Positions 45,385-53,730 of a stretch of 64,000 nucleotides of DNA are shown here, in pieces. The notes under the pieces are model-generated. The model was not told where the DNA came from. It saw nothing but the letters and a program-made list of their open reading frames with translations, and ran no database searches. Each line of letters starts with the position of its first letter. Within the stretch, counting starts at the first letter, position 1. A program made the translations under genes and the position numbers. The stretch is from Zeimonas sediminis (GTDB taxonomy: Bacteria > Pseudomonadota > Gammaproteobacteria > Burkholderiales > Burkholderiaceae_E): contig NZ_JAMQYE010000001.1 of assembly GCF_023721795.1 (NCBI RefSeq), positions 1,054,001 through 1,118,000 on the forward strand. Reading direction: 5' to 3'.

Positions 45385-46419
45385 ATGAACGAAAGCTCCG
45401 GCACCGTCCTGCAATCTGGCCCGCCGCGGCAGGCGCCGGTGCGCCGCTCGCTTCGTGACCTGATGCAGCGTGCCGCAAGCGCGCTGGCCACGTCCGCCGC
45501 GGTCCTCGCGATCGCCGCCTGCGGCGGCGGCGACGATGAGCCCGCTGCTCGGTGCCCGCCCGGCTTCACCGCCGCCGGCCTGCCGACCGCCGGCTACAAC
45601 CTGGCGATCTGCCTGCTCGACCCCGGGGTCGCCGTCGCCTTCGACATCCTCGACTATCCGGCCTCGGTGTCGCCCGGGCCGGACGACGGCTACACGCTGG
45701 ACCTGGCCACGCCGGGCTTCGCGATGCCCTCGCCGGTGAGCCTGAGCGGCCTCGTGCCGGGCCGGGTCGATACCCTCGGCCCCTGGGGCGTGTACGTGCT
45801 CGACACCGAGATCGTGACCGCCGACGCGGTGCACGAGTACTTCGTCTACTCGTTCGCCCGAGCGCCGCAGGATCCGTCCACGCCGAATCCCGCGGCGGCC
45901 GCGCTGCCGGTCGAGCACGTCGACTACGGGATGTGGGAGACCGGCACCGCGCTGTTCGCGACGCCCGAGGTGATCGGCCTGTACGGCGGAGGCTGGTACC
46001 GGGCGCTGGACCCGAAGCCCGCGCCGGCCGGCGACGCGAGCTACGCCGGCCTCGTGTACATGACCTACTCGTCCGCCGACACCGGCACCTGGGCGAACCA
46101 GTTGCTCGCCGGCGTCGGCTTCGGGGGCGGCACGCTGTCGGGTTCGATCGACGGGCTCGCCTACGGCGGACCGGTGCCGGTGCCGCTGCCACCGCTCGTC
46201 TTCGCGAGCGCAGTGGTGAACGCGGACGGTACCGTGAGCGGAAGCGTCGCCAGCCTGCCGGGCTCGCTGCCCGTCGCGCAGGGCCGCTTCGAGGGAAGGT
46301 TCTCCGGCCCCGACGGGAACGAGTTCGTCGCGCGGATCGCCGTGTACCTGCCGGACGCGCCGCAGAAGATCCGGCTGGCCGGGGTCCTGGCGCTGAAAAA
46401 GGCGGCCCCGGCCGAGTGA
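45385..46419 (+). CDS. Predicted lipoprotein of unknown function
   Basis: 344 residues from ATG 45385; ATG 45463 is an alternative that gives a standard signal peptide. A hydrophobic stretch ends in a lipobox, VLAIAACGGGDD, with the lipid-bearing Cys at about residue 46. The rest is rich in Gly, Pro and beta-strand patterns and ends with repeated strands (GTVSGSVASLPGS, QGRFEGRFSGPDGNEFVARI). That pattern recalls the C-terminal barrel of TbpB-like or Slam-dependent surface lipoproteins, but similarity is weak. No partner gene is nearby. Confidence 0.65.
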   Translation: MNESSGTVLQSGPPRQAPVRRSLRDLMQRAASALATSAAVLAIAACGGGDDEPAARCPPGFTAAGLPTAGYNLAICLLDPGVAVAFDILDYPASVSPGPDDGYTLDLATPGFAMPSPVSLSGLVPGRVDTLGPWGVYVLDTEIVTADAVHEYFVYSFARAPQDPSTPNPAAAALPVEHVDYGMWETGTALFATPEVIGLYGGGWYRALDPKPAPAGDASYAGLVYMTYSSADTGTWANQLLAGVGFGGGTLSGSIDGLAYGGPVPVPLPPLVFASAVVNADGTVSGSVASLPGSLPVAQGRFEGRFSGPDGNEFVARIAVYLPDAPQKIRLAGVLALKKAAPAE

Positions 46420-46426
46420 GAGCCGG

Positions 46427-46489
46427 CCCGGGTCGAGAGAGCGACCGCCCGGGTCTAGGGAGCGAGCGCCCGGGTCGAGGAAGCGGCGG
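46427..46489. repeat. 21-base tandem repeat, three copies
   Basis: Units start at 46427, 46448 and 46469, each beginning CCCGGGTC and followed by a GAG/AGCG-rich segment. They sit in the gap between the convergent lipoprotein and MBL-hydrolase genes. Confidence 0.65.
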
Positions 46490-46507
46490 AACGGATCGCG
46501 GGAGCGG

Positions 46508-47587
46508 CTACCCGCTCGCGCCGCGCCGATACCAGACAACGCCGTCGCCGTCCGCCTCGGTCAGCACCTCGCCGCGCTGCACCAGGTAGTTCAGGTGCGC
46601 CAGGCTCTCGCCGGTGGCCAGGCTGAGCAGGCGCGGATCGTCGATCGGCCGGCCGAACAGCGTGCCGAACACGTCGACAACGCGGCGCGGCTGCTCGAGC
46701 CTGCGCCGCAGCCGGTCGAGCGACACCCGGTGCCCCTGCTCCAGGTAGTCGAGCCGGGCGTGCAGGCCCCGGAAGGGCTCGTTGTGCGCCGGCAGCACCA
46801 GCACGTCGTCGGGCACGGTGGCGCGGATGCGCTCGATCGAGCGCATCCAGCCGTGCAGCGGGTCGGCGTCGGGCTCGGTCGGGAAGACCGACACGTTCGA
46901 CGAGATCTTGGGCAGCACCTGGTCGCCCGAGACCAGCAGTTTCTGGTCCGGGCACCACAGGCAGGCGTGCTCGGGCGAATGCCCGGTGCCGACCACGATC
47001 CGCCAGTCGTGACCGCCGATGCGCACGGTCTCGCCGTCGCGCAGCCTGCGGAAGCTCTCGGGCAGCGCGTAGACCATCTTGCCGAACTGGCCGAAGCGGG
47101 TCCGGTAGTGCTCGATCGCGTCGTCGCCCCAGCCGGCCTGGCGGTAGAAGCGGATGCCGTCGTCGGGCGCCTCGCGGCCGGTGTCGGCGACCAGCACCCG
47201 GCAGTTCAGGTACTCGAGCCGAGTCATCCACAGGCGGCAGTCGAACTTGCGGGTGAGCCAGCCGGCCATGCCGACGTGGTCCGGGTGCATGTGCGTGACG
47301 AAGACCCGCGACACGCCGTCGGCCAGCGCCCCGCCCGCGCCCAGCAGCGCGCGCCAGGCCGCGGCGATCTCGGGGCTCTGCACGCCGGTGTCGACGATCG
47401 CCCAGCGATCGCCGTCGCGAACCGCCCACAGGTTGATGTGGTTCAGGCTGAACGGCAGCGGCATGCGCAGCCACATCACGCCCGGCGCGACTTCGCGCGC
47501 CGTGCCCGGCTCTGGCGGCGCGCCGCACGGATAGTCGAGCGCGGGCCTGGCCAGTTTCGAGGATTCGATCGCGGATTCGTCGGACAT
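46508..47587 (-). CDS. MBL-fold metallo-hydrolase
   Basis: 359 residues from ATG 47587; a TTG at 47599 overlapping the upstream stop is an alternative start. The di-zinc motif THMHPDHVG, then [12 protein letters not shown] (His) and VSGDQVLP (Asp), are those of metallo-beta-lactamase-fold hydrolases of the glyoxalase II type. A helical C-terminal extension ([15 protein letters not shown]) is like that of LACTB2-type members. Thioester or lactone hydrolysis is likely. Probably one transcript with the FAD oxidase upstream. Confidence 0.85.
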   Translation of the reverse strand: MSDESAIESSKLARPALDYPCGAPPEPGTAREVAPGVMWLRMPLPFSLNHINLWAVRDGDRWAIVDTGVQSPEIAAAWRALLGAGGALADGVSRVFVTHMHPDHVGMAGWLTRKFDCRLWMTRLEYLNCRVLVADTGREAPDDGIRFYRQAGWGDDAIEHYRTRFGQFGKMVYALPESFRRLRDGETVRIGGHDWRIVVGTGHSPEHACLWCPDQKLLVSGDQVLPKISSNVSVFPTEPDADPLHGWMRSIERIRATVPDDVLVLPAHNEPFRGLHARLDYLEQGHRVSLDRLRRRLEQPRRVVDVFGTLFGRPIDDPRLLSLATGESLAHLNYLVQRGEVLTEADGDGVVWYRRGASG

Positions 47588-47595
47588 CTTGGCCG

Positions 47596-48798
47596 TCAAC
47601 TCGCAGAAGTGGTGGGTGGAGTGCGCCGCAAGCGCGCCGGGCCCAGCAGCGCCTCACTGAGGCCCAGGTCGCCGAAGCGCCCCGGCAGCGCCAGCCCGCG
47701 GGCCAGCGCCGCGCAGGCCTCGCTCATGCCCGCCGAGCTCTGGATGCCGTAGCCGCCCTGCGCGGCCAGCCAGAAGAAACCCGGCGCGTCCGGGTCGAAG
47801 CCGCCGACCAGCCCGCCGTCGGACACGAAGGAGCGCAGGCCCGCCCAGGTGTGGCTCGGCCGCCGGATCTCGAGCGTCGTCCACTGCTGGATCCGGTCGA
47901 TGCCGATCGCCACGTCGAGCTCCTCGGCCACCACGTCGTGCGGCGGCACCGGGTCGGCGTTGGCCGGCGAGCCGAGCAGCTGGCCCGCGTCGGGCTTCAC
48001 GTAGAAGGACTCGTCGGCCGAGATGAAGGCCGGCCAGCCGCGGGTGTCGAGGCCGGCCGGCGGCGCGAACAGGAAGGCGGTGCGCCGCTTCGGCTGCAGC
48101 CCGATCGGCGCGACGCCCGCCACGCGCGCGACCTCGTCGGCCCAGGCGCCGGCCGCGTTCACCAGCACCGGCGCGCGCCAGCTGCGCGACCCGCTCGACA
48201 CGAGCCAGTCCGAGCCCGGTCCGGCCGCGCGCCCGATCGACTCGATCGCCACCCCGCATTCGATCGCCGCCCCGTACCGGCGCGCGCCGCGCAGGTAGCC
48301 CTGCAGCAGCGCGTCGACGTCGATGTCCATCGCGTCGGGCTCCAGCAGGCCGCCGGTCACGCTCTCGCGCAGCACCGGCACCAGCGAACGCGCCTCGGCG
48401 CCGTCCACGAGACGGGCGACCGGCGACAGCTCGCGCACCGCCTCGAAGGCCTCCCGAAGCGCCGCGCGCTGCTCGGTCATCGCCACGGTCAGCGCGCCGC
48501 GCGGCGAGAGCACCGGGTGCTCGGTGAATCCCGCCGGCGGCGAGAACAGGAAGTCCCGACCGGCCACGGTCAGCGCGCGCACCTGCGGCGGCCCGTAGCT
48601 CTCCAGGTAGAGCGCGGCCGAGCGGCCGGTGCTGTGCATGCCGGGGCGCGGCTCGCGCTCGAGCACCACCACCCTGCCGAAGGGCGCGAGCCGATAGGCC
48701 AGCGAGGCCCCGGCGATGCCGGCGCCGACGATCAGCCAGTCGCAGGCGACCGTACCGCCTCCCGCCGCGACCGCGCCGCCGCCCTCAGCTTCGATCAT
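47596..48798 (-). CDS. FAD-dependent amino acid oxidase/dehydrogenase (DauA-like)
   Basis: 400 residues. DAO family: FAD motif [33 protein letters not shown] next to the flavin, [17 protein letters not shown], and a [20 protein letters not shown] end segment similar to D-arginine dehydrogenases. Oxidises an amine or D-amino acid to the imine. An imine product would suit the RidA made elsewhere in the window. Next to an ALDH and an omega-transaminase, so amine catabolism is likely. Confidence 0.83.
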   Translation of the reverse strand: MIEAEGGGAVAAGGGTVACDWLIVGAGIAGASLAYRLAPFGRVVVLEREPRPGMHSTGRSAALYLESYGPPQVRALTVAGRDFLFSPPAGFTEHPVLSPRGALTVAMTEQRAALREAFEAVRELSPVARLVDGAEARSLVPVLRESVTGGLLEPDAMDIDVDALLQGYLRGARRYGAAIECGVAIESIGRAAGPGSDWLVSSGSRSWRAPVLVNAAGAWADEVARVAGVAPIGLQPKRRTAFLFAPPAGLDTRGWPAFISADESFYVKPDAGQLLGSPANADPVPPHDVVAEELDVAIGIDRIQQWTTLEIRRPSHTWAGLRSFVSDGGLVGGFDPDAPGFFWLAAQGGYGIQSSAGMSEACAALARGLALPGRFGDLGLSEALLGPARLRRTPPTTSAS

Positions 48799-48915
48799 GA
48801 GCCGGACTCCGCAAACGAAATCCCGACTTTAACCGCCAGCCTGCGCTCCGAGGCGACAGGTGTCAGAATCTCGGTGTTCACCATCCCGAATTCCGAACCA
48901 AAGGAGACCCGCGGC

Positions 48916-50346
48916 ATGTACGAAACGCTCAGCCTCTACATCGACGGACAGTTCATCGGCGCCGAAGGCCGCAAGACGCAGCCCGTGACCAACCCGGCCG
49001 ACGACTCGGTGCTGGCCGACCTGCCGCACGCCTCGCGCGAGGACCTCGACCGCGCGCTGGCCGCCGCGCAGCGCGCCTTCGTCGAATGGAAGCGCATGTC
49101 GCCGCTCGAGCGCAGCGCGATCCTGCGCAAGGCCGCCGGCCTGCTGCGCGAGCGCGCCGACTCGATCGCCCGCAACATCGTGCTCGACATGGGCAAGCCG
49201 CTCGCCGAGGCCAAGGCCGAGGTGATGAGCTGCGCCGAGCACGCCGAGTGGAACGCCGAGGAAGGCCGCCGGATCTACGGCCGGGTGATCCCGCCGCGCA
49301 ACGACCAGGTCCGCCAGATGGTCGTGCGCGAGCCGGTCGGCGTGTGCGCCGCCTTCACGCCGTGGAACTTCCCGGCCAGCCAGGCGATCCGCAAGATCGC
49401 CGCGGCGCTCGCCTCCGGCTGCACGATCATCCTGAAGGGCCCGGAAGACTCGCCCAGCGCCTGCGTGGCGCTGGCCCGCGCCTTCCACGACGCCGGCCTG
49501 CCCCCGGGCGTGCTGAACCTGGTCTGGGGCGTGCCGCCCGAAGTGTCGAAGTACCTGATCGAGTCGCCGATCGTGCGCAAGATCTCGTTCACCGGATCGG
49601 TGCCGGTCGGCCGGCAGCTCGCCGCGATGGCCGCGCAGCACATGAAGCGCAGCACGATGGAGCTCGGCGGCCACTCGCCGGTGATCGTGTTCGAGGACGC
49701 CGACGTGGAGCGCGCCGCCGACCTGCTGCAGTCCTTCAAGTTCCGCAACGCCGGCCAGGTCTGCGTGTCGCCGAACCGCTTCTACGTGCACGAGAAGATC
49801 TTCGACCGCTTCCTCGCGCGATTCATCGAGAAGACCCGCGAGATGAAGGTCGGCTCCGGCCTGGAGGAAGGCGTGCGCATGGGCCCGCTGGCGCACGAGC
49901 GCCGCGTGCCGCAGATGGAGGCCTTCATCGAGGACGCCAGCGTGCGCGGCGCCAGCATCGAGCTGGGCGGCAAGCGGATCTCCGAGCGCGGGCAGTTCTT
50001 CGCGCCGACGATCATCACCGACGTGCCCGACGACTCACTGGTGATGACCACCGAGCCCTTCGGCCCGATCGCGCCCTTCGCGCGCTTCAAGGACACCGAG
50101 GAAGTGCTGCGCCGCGCCAACGCCCTGCCCTATGGCCTGGCCTCGTACGTGTTCACCACGTCGCTGAAGAACGCGCACGCCGCGTCGATGGGGCTCGAGG
50201 CCGGCAACGTCAACATCAACCACTTCGGCATGGCGCTGGCCGAGACGCCGTTCGGCGGGGTCAAGGACAGCGGCTGGGGCAGCGAGGGTGGGACGGAGAC
50301 CTTCGACGGGTACCTGAACACGAAGTTCATCACGCAGCTCAACTGA
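48916..50346 (+). CDS. NAD(P)-dependent aldehyde dehydrogenase
   Basis: 476 residues from ATG 48916 with an AAGGAGA ribosome site. Succinate-semialdehyde/lactaldehyde dehydrogenase-like branch: [21 protein letters not shown]249 in MELGGHSPV, catalytic Cys283 in [21 protein letters not shown]. The usual ALDH AELGG loop is kept. Exact aldehyde unknown; the transaminase and FAD oxidase around it suggest a semialdehyde from amine breakdown. Structured element A starts 38 bases after its stop. Confidence 0.9.
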   Translation: MYETLSLYIDGQFIGAEGRKTQPVTNPADDSVLADLPHASREDLDRALAAAQRAFVEWKRMSPLERSAILRKAAGLLRERADSIARNIVLDMGKPLAEAKAEVMSCAEHAEWNAEEGRRIYGRVIPPRNDQVRQMVVREPVGVCAAFTPWNFPASQAIRKIAAALASGCTIILKGPEDSPSACVALARAFHDAGLPPGVLNLVWGVPPEVSKYLIESPIVRKISFTGSVPVGRQLAAMAAQHMKRSTMELGGHSPVIVFEDADVERAADLLQSFKFRNAGQVCVSPNRFYVHEKIFDRFLARFIEKTREMKVGSGLEEGVRMGPLAHERRVPQMEAFIEDASVRGASIELGGKRISERGQFFAPTIITDVPDDSLVMTTEPFGPIAPFARFKDTEEVLRRANALPYGLASYVFTTSLKNAHAASMGLEAGNVNINHFGMALAETPFGGVKDSGWGSEGGTETFDGYLNTKFITQLN

Positions 50347-50383
50347 GCTCTCGTTGCGGGCGCCGGCCCGGCGAGGACGGGCA

Positions 50384-50579
50384 GGCGGGGCCGGCCCGGG
50401 CGCGCTGTCCGCTTCGCGGAAACGCTTGGTCGCGCGGCCGCTCAGCCCCGTCGCCGAGCCCAACTCAGCCCGCCTGCGGCGGGCTTCAGACAGGGCTCGG
50501 CTCTCGCTTCGCTCGCCGGGTCTTCGCTGCGCTCCCGCGCCAGCGCCAAAGGGCCGGCGAAAGGCTCCGGCACCCCGCC
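50384..50579 (-). repeat. Branched hairpin element, copy A
   Basis: Member of the family described under copy B, in opposite orientation. Stems: GGCGGGG/CCCCGCC (50384-50390, 50573-50579) and CCGGCCC/GGGCCGG (50391-50397, 50551-50557) outside; GCGCTG/CAGCGC (50402-50407, 50541-50546); TCCGC-TTC-GCGGA (50408-50420); CCGAGCCC/GGGCTCGG (50454-50461, 50493-50500); AGCCCGCC-TGC-GGCGGGCT (50467-50485). The outer stem is more decayed than in B and C, with a 15-base bulge. Lies 37 bases behind the ALDH stop. Confidence 0.8.
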
Positions 50580-50605
50580 GACCCTCGAAGCACGTCAGTT
50601 TCGCC

Positions 50606-50655
50606 AGCCCATGGCGCGCTGCGCGCGCCGCGACGGCATAGCCGTCGCATGGGCT
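50606..50655. repeat. Stem-loop between elements A and B
   Basis: AGCCCATG (50606-50613) pairs with CATGGGCT (50648-50655), and inside it CGACGGC-ATA-GCCGTCG (50631-50647). The rest of 50580-50723 shows no gene or further structure I can support. Confidence 0.55.
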
Positions 50656-50723
50656 CGCGGGAATCACCATGAACCCGCGAACCGGGTGACTCGGCCGGAC
50701 GGCGTGCGCCGGCGGACCTGTCT

Positions 50724-50940
50724 CGAGTGGGGCTCTGGGGCCTCGCTGTCGCCCCTTGTGCGCTGGCGCGGGAGCGCAGCGAAGACCCGGCGAGCGAAGC
50801 GAGAGCGGACCCTTGTCTGAGCCGGCCCATAGGGCCGGCGAGTTGGGGTCCGCGACGGGGCTGAGCGTCCGCGCGACCAAGCGTTTCCGCGAAGCGGACA
50901 GCGCACCCGGGGCGGCAGCGAGGCCCCAGAGCCCCACTCG
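50724..50940 (+). repeat. Branched hairpin element, copy B
   Basis: Best-preserved reference copy with C. Outer stem 50725-50755 with 50909-50939, 30 of 31 paired; closing stem GTGCGCTG/CAGCGCAC (50758-50765, 50899-50906); core stem GCGGACCC/GGGTCCGC (50805-50812, 50846-50853) holding the hairpin GCCGGCCC-ATA-GGGCCGGC (50821-50839); side hairpin TCCGC-GAA-GCGGA (50886-50898). The unpaired linkers 50766-50804 and 50854-50885 are nearly identical in A, B and C, while the outer, core and inner stems change as pairs. Lies 35 bases behind the pirin stop, antisense to pirin as written. Confidence 0.85.
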
Positions 50941-50975
50941 CGCGCCATTCCAGGACACACGCCCCGCCGACCGTG

Positions 50976-51845
50976 TCACCCGGGCAGCGGGATGAACTCG
51001 TCGCGGTCGTCGGGCGGCATCGCGAAGCGACCGGCGAGCCAGTCGGCCTTCGCCTGCTCGATCCGCTCGCGCCGCGAGGACACGAAGTTCCACCAGATGT
51101 GCCGCTCGCCGAGCGGCTCGCCGCCGAGCAGCATCACGGTCGACGGCTCGCGCGCCACCGGCGACGGCGCTTCCGTCGCCCCGAAGACCAGCATCCGGCC
51201 CGTGCCGTGCCGATGGCCGTCGAGCTCGAGCTCGCCCTTCGCCACATAGGCCGCGCGCTCCGCGTGGCCGTCGGGCAGCGGGATGCGGGCGCCCGCGTCG
51301 ACCTCGAGATGCAGGTAGAACACCGGCGATCGCACGCCCACCGGGCTGCGCATGCCGAAGGCCTCGCCCGCGATCAGGCGCATCCGCAGCCCGCCCTCGC
51401 GCGCCTCGGGAAGTTCCCCGGCGCTGCGGTTCTCGAACGCCGGCTCGCACTCCTCCTCGGCCTCGGGCAGCGCGATCCACGACTGCAGCAGCTCCAGCCC
51501 GCCGCCCGCGAACGCGTCCGGCGCGTCGAAGCGCTCCGAGTGAACGATGCCGCGCCCCGCGGTCATCCAGTTGACCTCGCCGGGCCGGATCACGTGACGC
51601 ACGCCCAGGCTGTCGCGGTGAGTGACCGCCCCGCCCAGCAGGTAGCTGAGCGTGGAAAGCCCGATGTGCGGATGCGGCCGCACGTCCGCCTTGCGCGCCG
51701 CCTCGCCCGACATCGTGACCGGCCCCGCGTGATCGAAGAACACGAAGGGCCCCACCATCCGCCGCTTCGCGAACGGCAGCACCCGCCGCACCTTCAGCCC
51801 GTGCCCCAGGTCGGCCTCACGGCCCTCGATGACGATCTCCGGCAT
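50976..51845 (-). CDS. Pirin-like bicupin protein
   Basis: 289 residues from ATG 51845, preceded by GGAGG; ATG 51872 is less likely. The N-terminal cupin has the pirin iron ligands: FVFFDHAGP, DVRPHPHIGLSTLSYLL (His-x-His) and GRGIVHSERF. The C-terminal cupin follows from about 170 (VFYLHLEVDAGARIPLP). Pirins include quercetin dioxygenases and redox-sensing co-regulators. Single gene flanked on both sides by members of the hairpin repeat family. Confidence 0.92.
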   Translation of the reverse strand: MPEIVIEGREADLGHGLKVRRVLPFAKRRMVGPFVFFDHAGPVTMSGEAARKADVRPHPHIGLSTLSYLLGGAVTHRDSLGVRHVIRPGEVNWMTAGRGIVHSERFDAPDAFAGGGLELLQSWIALPEAEEECEPAFENRSAGELPEAREGGLRMRLIAGEAFGMRSPVGVRSPVFYLHLEVDAGARIPLPDGHAERAAYVAKGELELDGHRHGTGRMLVFGATEAPSPVAREPSTVMLLGGEPLGERHIWWNFVSSRRERIEQAKADWLAGRFAMPPDDRDEFIPLPG

Positions 51846-52014
51846 GGCGTCCTCCATCGGCTGAACGTTCACGGCCGACCGCCATCGGCGACGGCGAGGC
51901 GAAGCCCGACGGGCAAGACCCGCCAGACGCGATCACCTGCCCGCGGTTCGCGCAGAAGCCAGCGGCCGGTTCGCAGCGGAAGGCGCCGCCGCCGCATCAG
52001 TGACCCCCTCGCCG

Positions 52015-52234
52015 CGCGGGCGGGGCCGGGTGGCTTCGCCTCGCCCCTTGTGCGCTGGCGCGGGAGCGCAGCGAAGACCCGGCGAGCGAAGCGAGAGCCG
52101 GCCCACTGTTTGAGCCGGTTCGCAGAACCGGCGAGTTTGGGCCGGCGACGGGGCTGAGCGCCCGCGCGACCAAGCGTTTCGCCGAAGGCGACAGCGCACC
52201 CGGGGCGAGGCGAAGGCACCCGGCCCCGCCCGCG
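52015..52234 (+). repeat. Branched hairpin element, copy C
   Basis: Same architecture as copy B with different stems: outer 52015-52047 with 52202-52234, 32 of 33 paired and unrelated in sequence to B; GTGCGCTG/CAGCGCAC (52050-52057, 52192-52199); core GCCGGCCC/GGGCCGGC (52097-52104, 52139-52146); inner GCCGGTTC-GCA-GAACCGGC (52114-52132); side hairpin TCGCC-GAA-GGCGA (52179-52191). It ends 11 bases from the transaminase stop. The remaining gap 51846-52014 holds nothing I can identify. Confidence 0.85.
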
Positions 52235-52245
52235 CCCGCCAGACC

Positions 52246-53592
52246 TCACTTGAGCGCCGAAAGCACCTTCCGAAGCGTCGAAACGATGCGCTCGATGTGC
52301 GCCGGCTCCACGATCAGCGGCGGCGACATCGCGATCGTGTCCCCGGTCACCCGGATCATCAGCCCCTCGTCGAAGGCTCCGACCATCGCGTCGTAGGCCC
52401 GCGCCCCGACCACGCCGTCGCGCGGCGCGAGTTCGATCGCGCCGACCAGGCCGATGTTGCGCACGTCGATCACGTTGGGCATGTCGCGCAGCGAGTGGAC
52501 CGCGTCCTCCCACTGCTTCTCGAGCGTGGCGCCGCGGGTCAGCAGGCCCTCGCGCTCGTAGATGTCGAGCGTGGCCAGGCCGGCCGCGCAGGCCACCGGA
52601 TGGCCCGAGTAGGTGTAGCCGTGGAACAGCTCGATCATGCCCTCGGGGCCGTTCATGAACGCGTCGTGCACCTTGTTCGTGGTGAACACGGCGCCCATCG
52701 GCACGCTGGCGTTGGTGATGCCCTTGGCCGTGGTGAACAGGTCGGGCTTGACGCCGAAGCGGTCGACCGCGAACGGGGTGCCCAGGCGACCGAAGCCGGT
52801 GATGACCTCGTCGAAGATCAGCAGGATGCCGTACTTGTCGCAGATCGCGCGCAGCTTCTCGAGATAGCCCTTGGGCGGGATCAGCACGCCGGTGGAGCCG
52901 GCGACCGGCTCGACGATGACCGCGGCGATGGTCTCGGCGCCGTGCAGCGCGACCAGTCGCTCCAGGTCGTCGGCCAGGTGCGCGCCCCAGGCCGGCTGGC
53001 CGCGCGAGAAGGCGTTGTGCTCCAGGTTGTGCGTGTGCGGCAGGTGATCGACGCTGGGCAGCAGCGCGCCGGAGAAGGCCTTGCGGTTGTTGACCATGCC
53101 GCCGACCGAGATGCCGCCGAAGCCCACGCCGTGGTAGCCGCGCTCGCGGCCGATCAGGCGGGTGCGCTGCGCCTCGCCGCGGGCGCGGTGGTAGCCCAGC
53201 GCGATCTTCAGCGCGGTGTCGACCGCCTCGGAGCCCGAGTTCGCGAAGAAGACCTTCTCGAAGCCCTCGGGCGCGATCTCGATCAGCCGGTTGGCGAACT
53301 GGAAGCCGATCGGGTGACCGAACTGGAAGGACGGCGCGAAGTCCATCTCGCGCAGCTGCCGGGCGGCCGCCTCGGCGATCTCCTCGCGGCCGTGGCCGGC
53401 GTTGACGCACCACAGGCCCGAGGTGGCGTCGAGGATCTCGCGGCCTTCGGGGGTCTTGTAGAAGACGCCCCTGGCCTCGGACACCAGCCGCGGCCGGGAC
53501 TTGAACTGGCGATTGGCGGTGAACGGCATCCACCAGTGGCTCATGTCGAGGCCGGCGTCGGCGGTCAGGCGCTTGTTCTCGGGGGCGTTCAT
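52246..53592 (-). CDS. Class III omega-amino acid:pyruvate aminotransferase (BauA-like)
   Basis: 448 residues, full length. PLP enzyme with Lys290 in TTAKGITNASVPMG as the Schiff-base lysine, IFDEVITGFGRLG for the pyridine-ring Asp, and SHWWMPFTANRQFK at the N-terminus as in beta-alanine:pyruvate transaminases. It moves the amino group of beta-alanine or similar omega-amines to pyruvate. The ALDH at 48916 could oxidise the semialdehyde formed. Divergent from the ArgE-like gene. Confidence 0.92.
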   Translation of the reverse strand: MNAPENKRLTADAGLDMSHWWMPFTANRQFKSRPRLVSEARGVFYKTPEGREILDATSGLWCVNAGHGREEIAEAAARQLREMDFAPSFQFGHPIGFQFANRLIEIAPEGFEKVFFANSGSEAVDTALKIALGYHRARGEAQRTRLIGRERGYHGVGFGGISVGGMVNNRKAFSGALLPSVDHLPHTHNLEHNAFSRGQPAWGAHLADDLERLVALHGAETIAAVIVEPVAGSTGVLIPPKGYLEKLRAICDKYGILLIFDEVITGFGRLGTPFAVDRFGVKPDLFTTAKGITNASVPMGAVFTTNKVHDAFMNGPEGMIELFHGYTYSGHPVACAAGLATLDIYEREGLLTRGATLEKQWEDAVHSLRDMPNVIDVRNIGLVGAIELAPRDGVVGARAYDAMVGAFDEGLMIRVTGDTIAMSPPLIVEPAHIERIVSTLRKVLSALK

Positions 53593-53730
53593 CGGGGGGC
53601 TCCTCTGCGGTGCGGAACGCGCGAATCCGCGCGCGCGCTTTGTTCATGCGGGCTCCCGCCATGGTAGCGCGCTACACTGCGCCGACCCAACCCCCGCAAC
53701 CGCCGAAACCTGCCGCAGGCATCCCGAAAA

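Noticed and set aside
50384-50940. An insertion sequence or transposon bounded by inverted copies A and B
   Set aside because: The 144 bases between them contain no transposase and the same element occurs singly as copy C, so the pair is better seen as two insertions of one repeat.
50354-52199. Three similar short open frames with the peptide SRFARRVFAALPRQR or its relatives
   Set aside because: They are translations of the repeated hairpin element in different orientations; stems co-vary at the nucleotide level rather than by codon, and no starts are supported.
51869-53662. Long minus-strand frame covering the repeat C region and the transaminase in another frame
   Set aside because: Out of frame with the clear transaminase at 52246-53592 and crossing the hairpin element; no domain.
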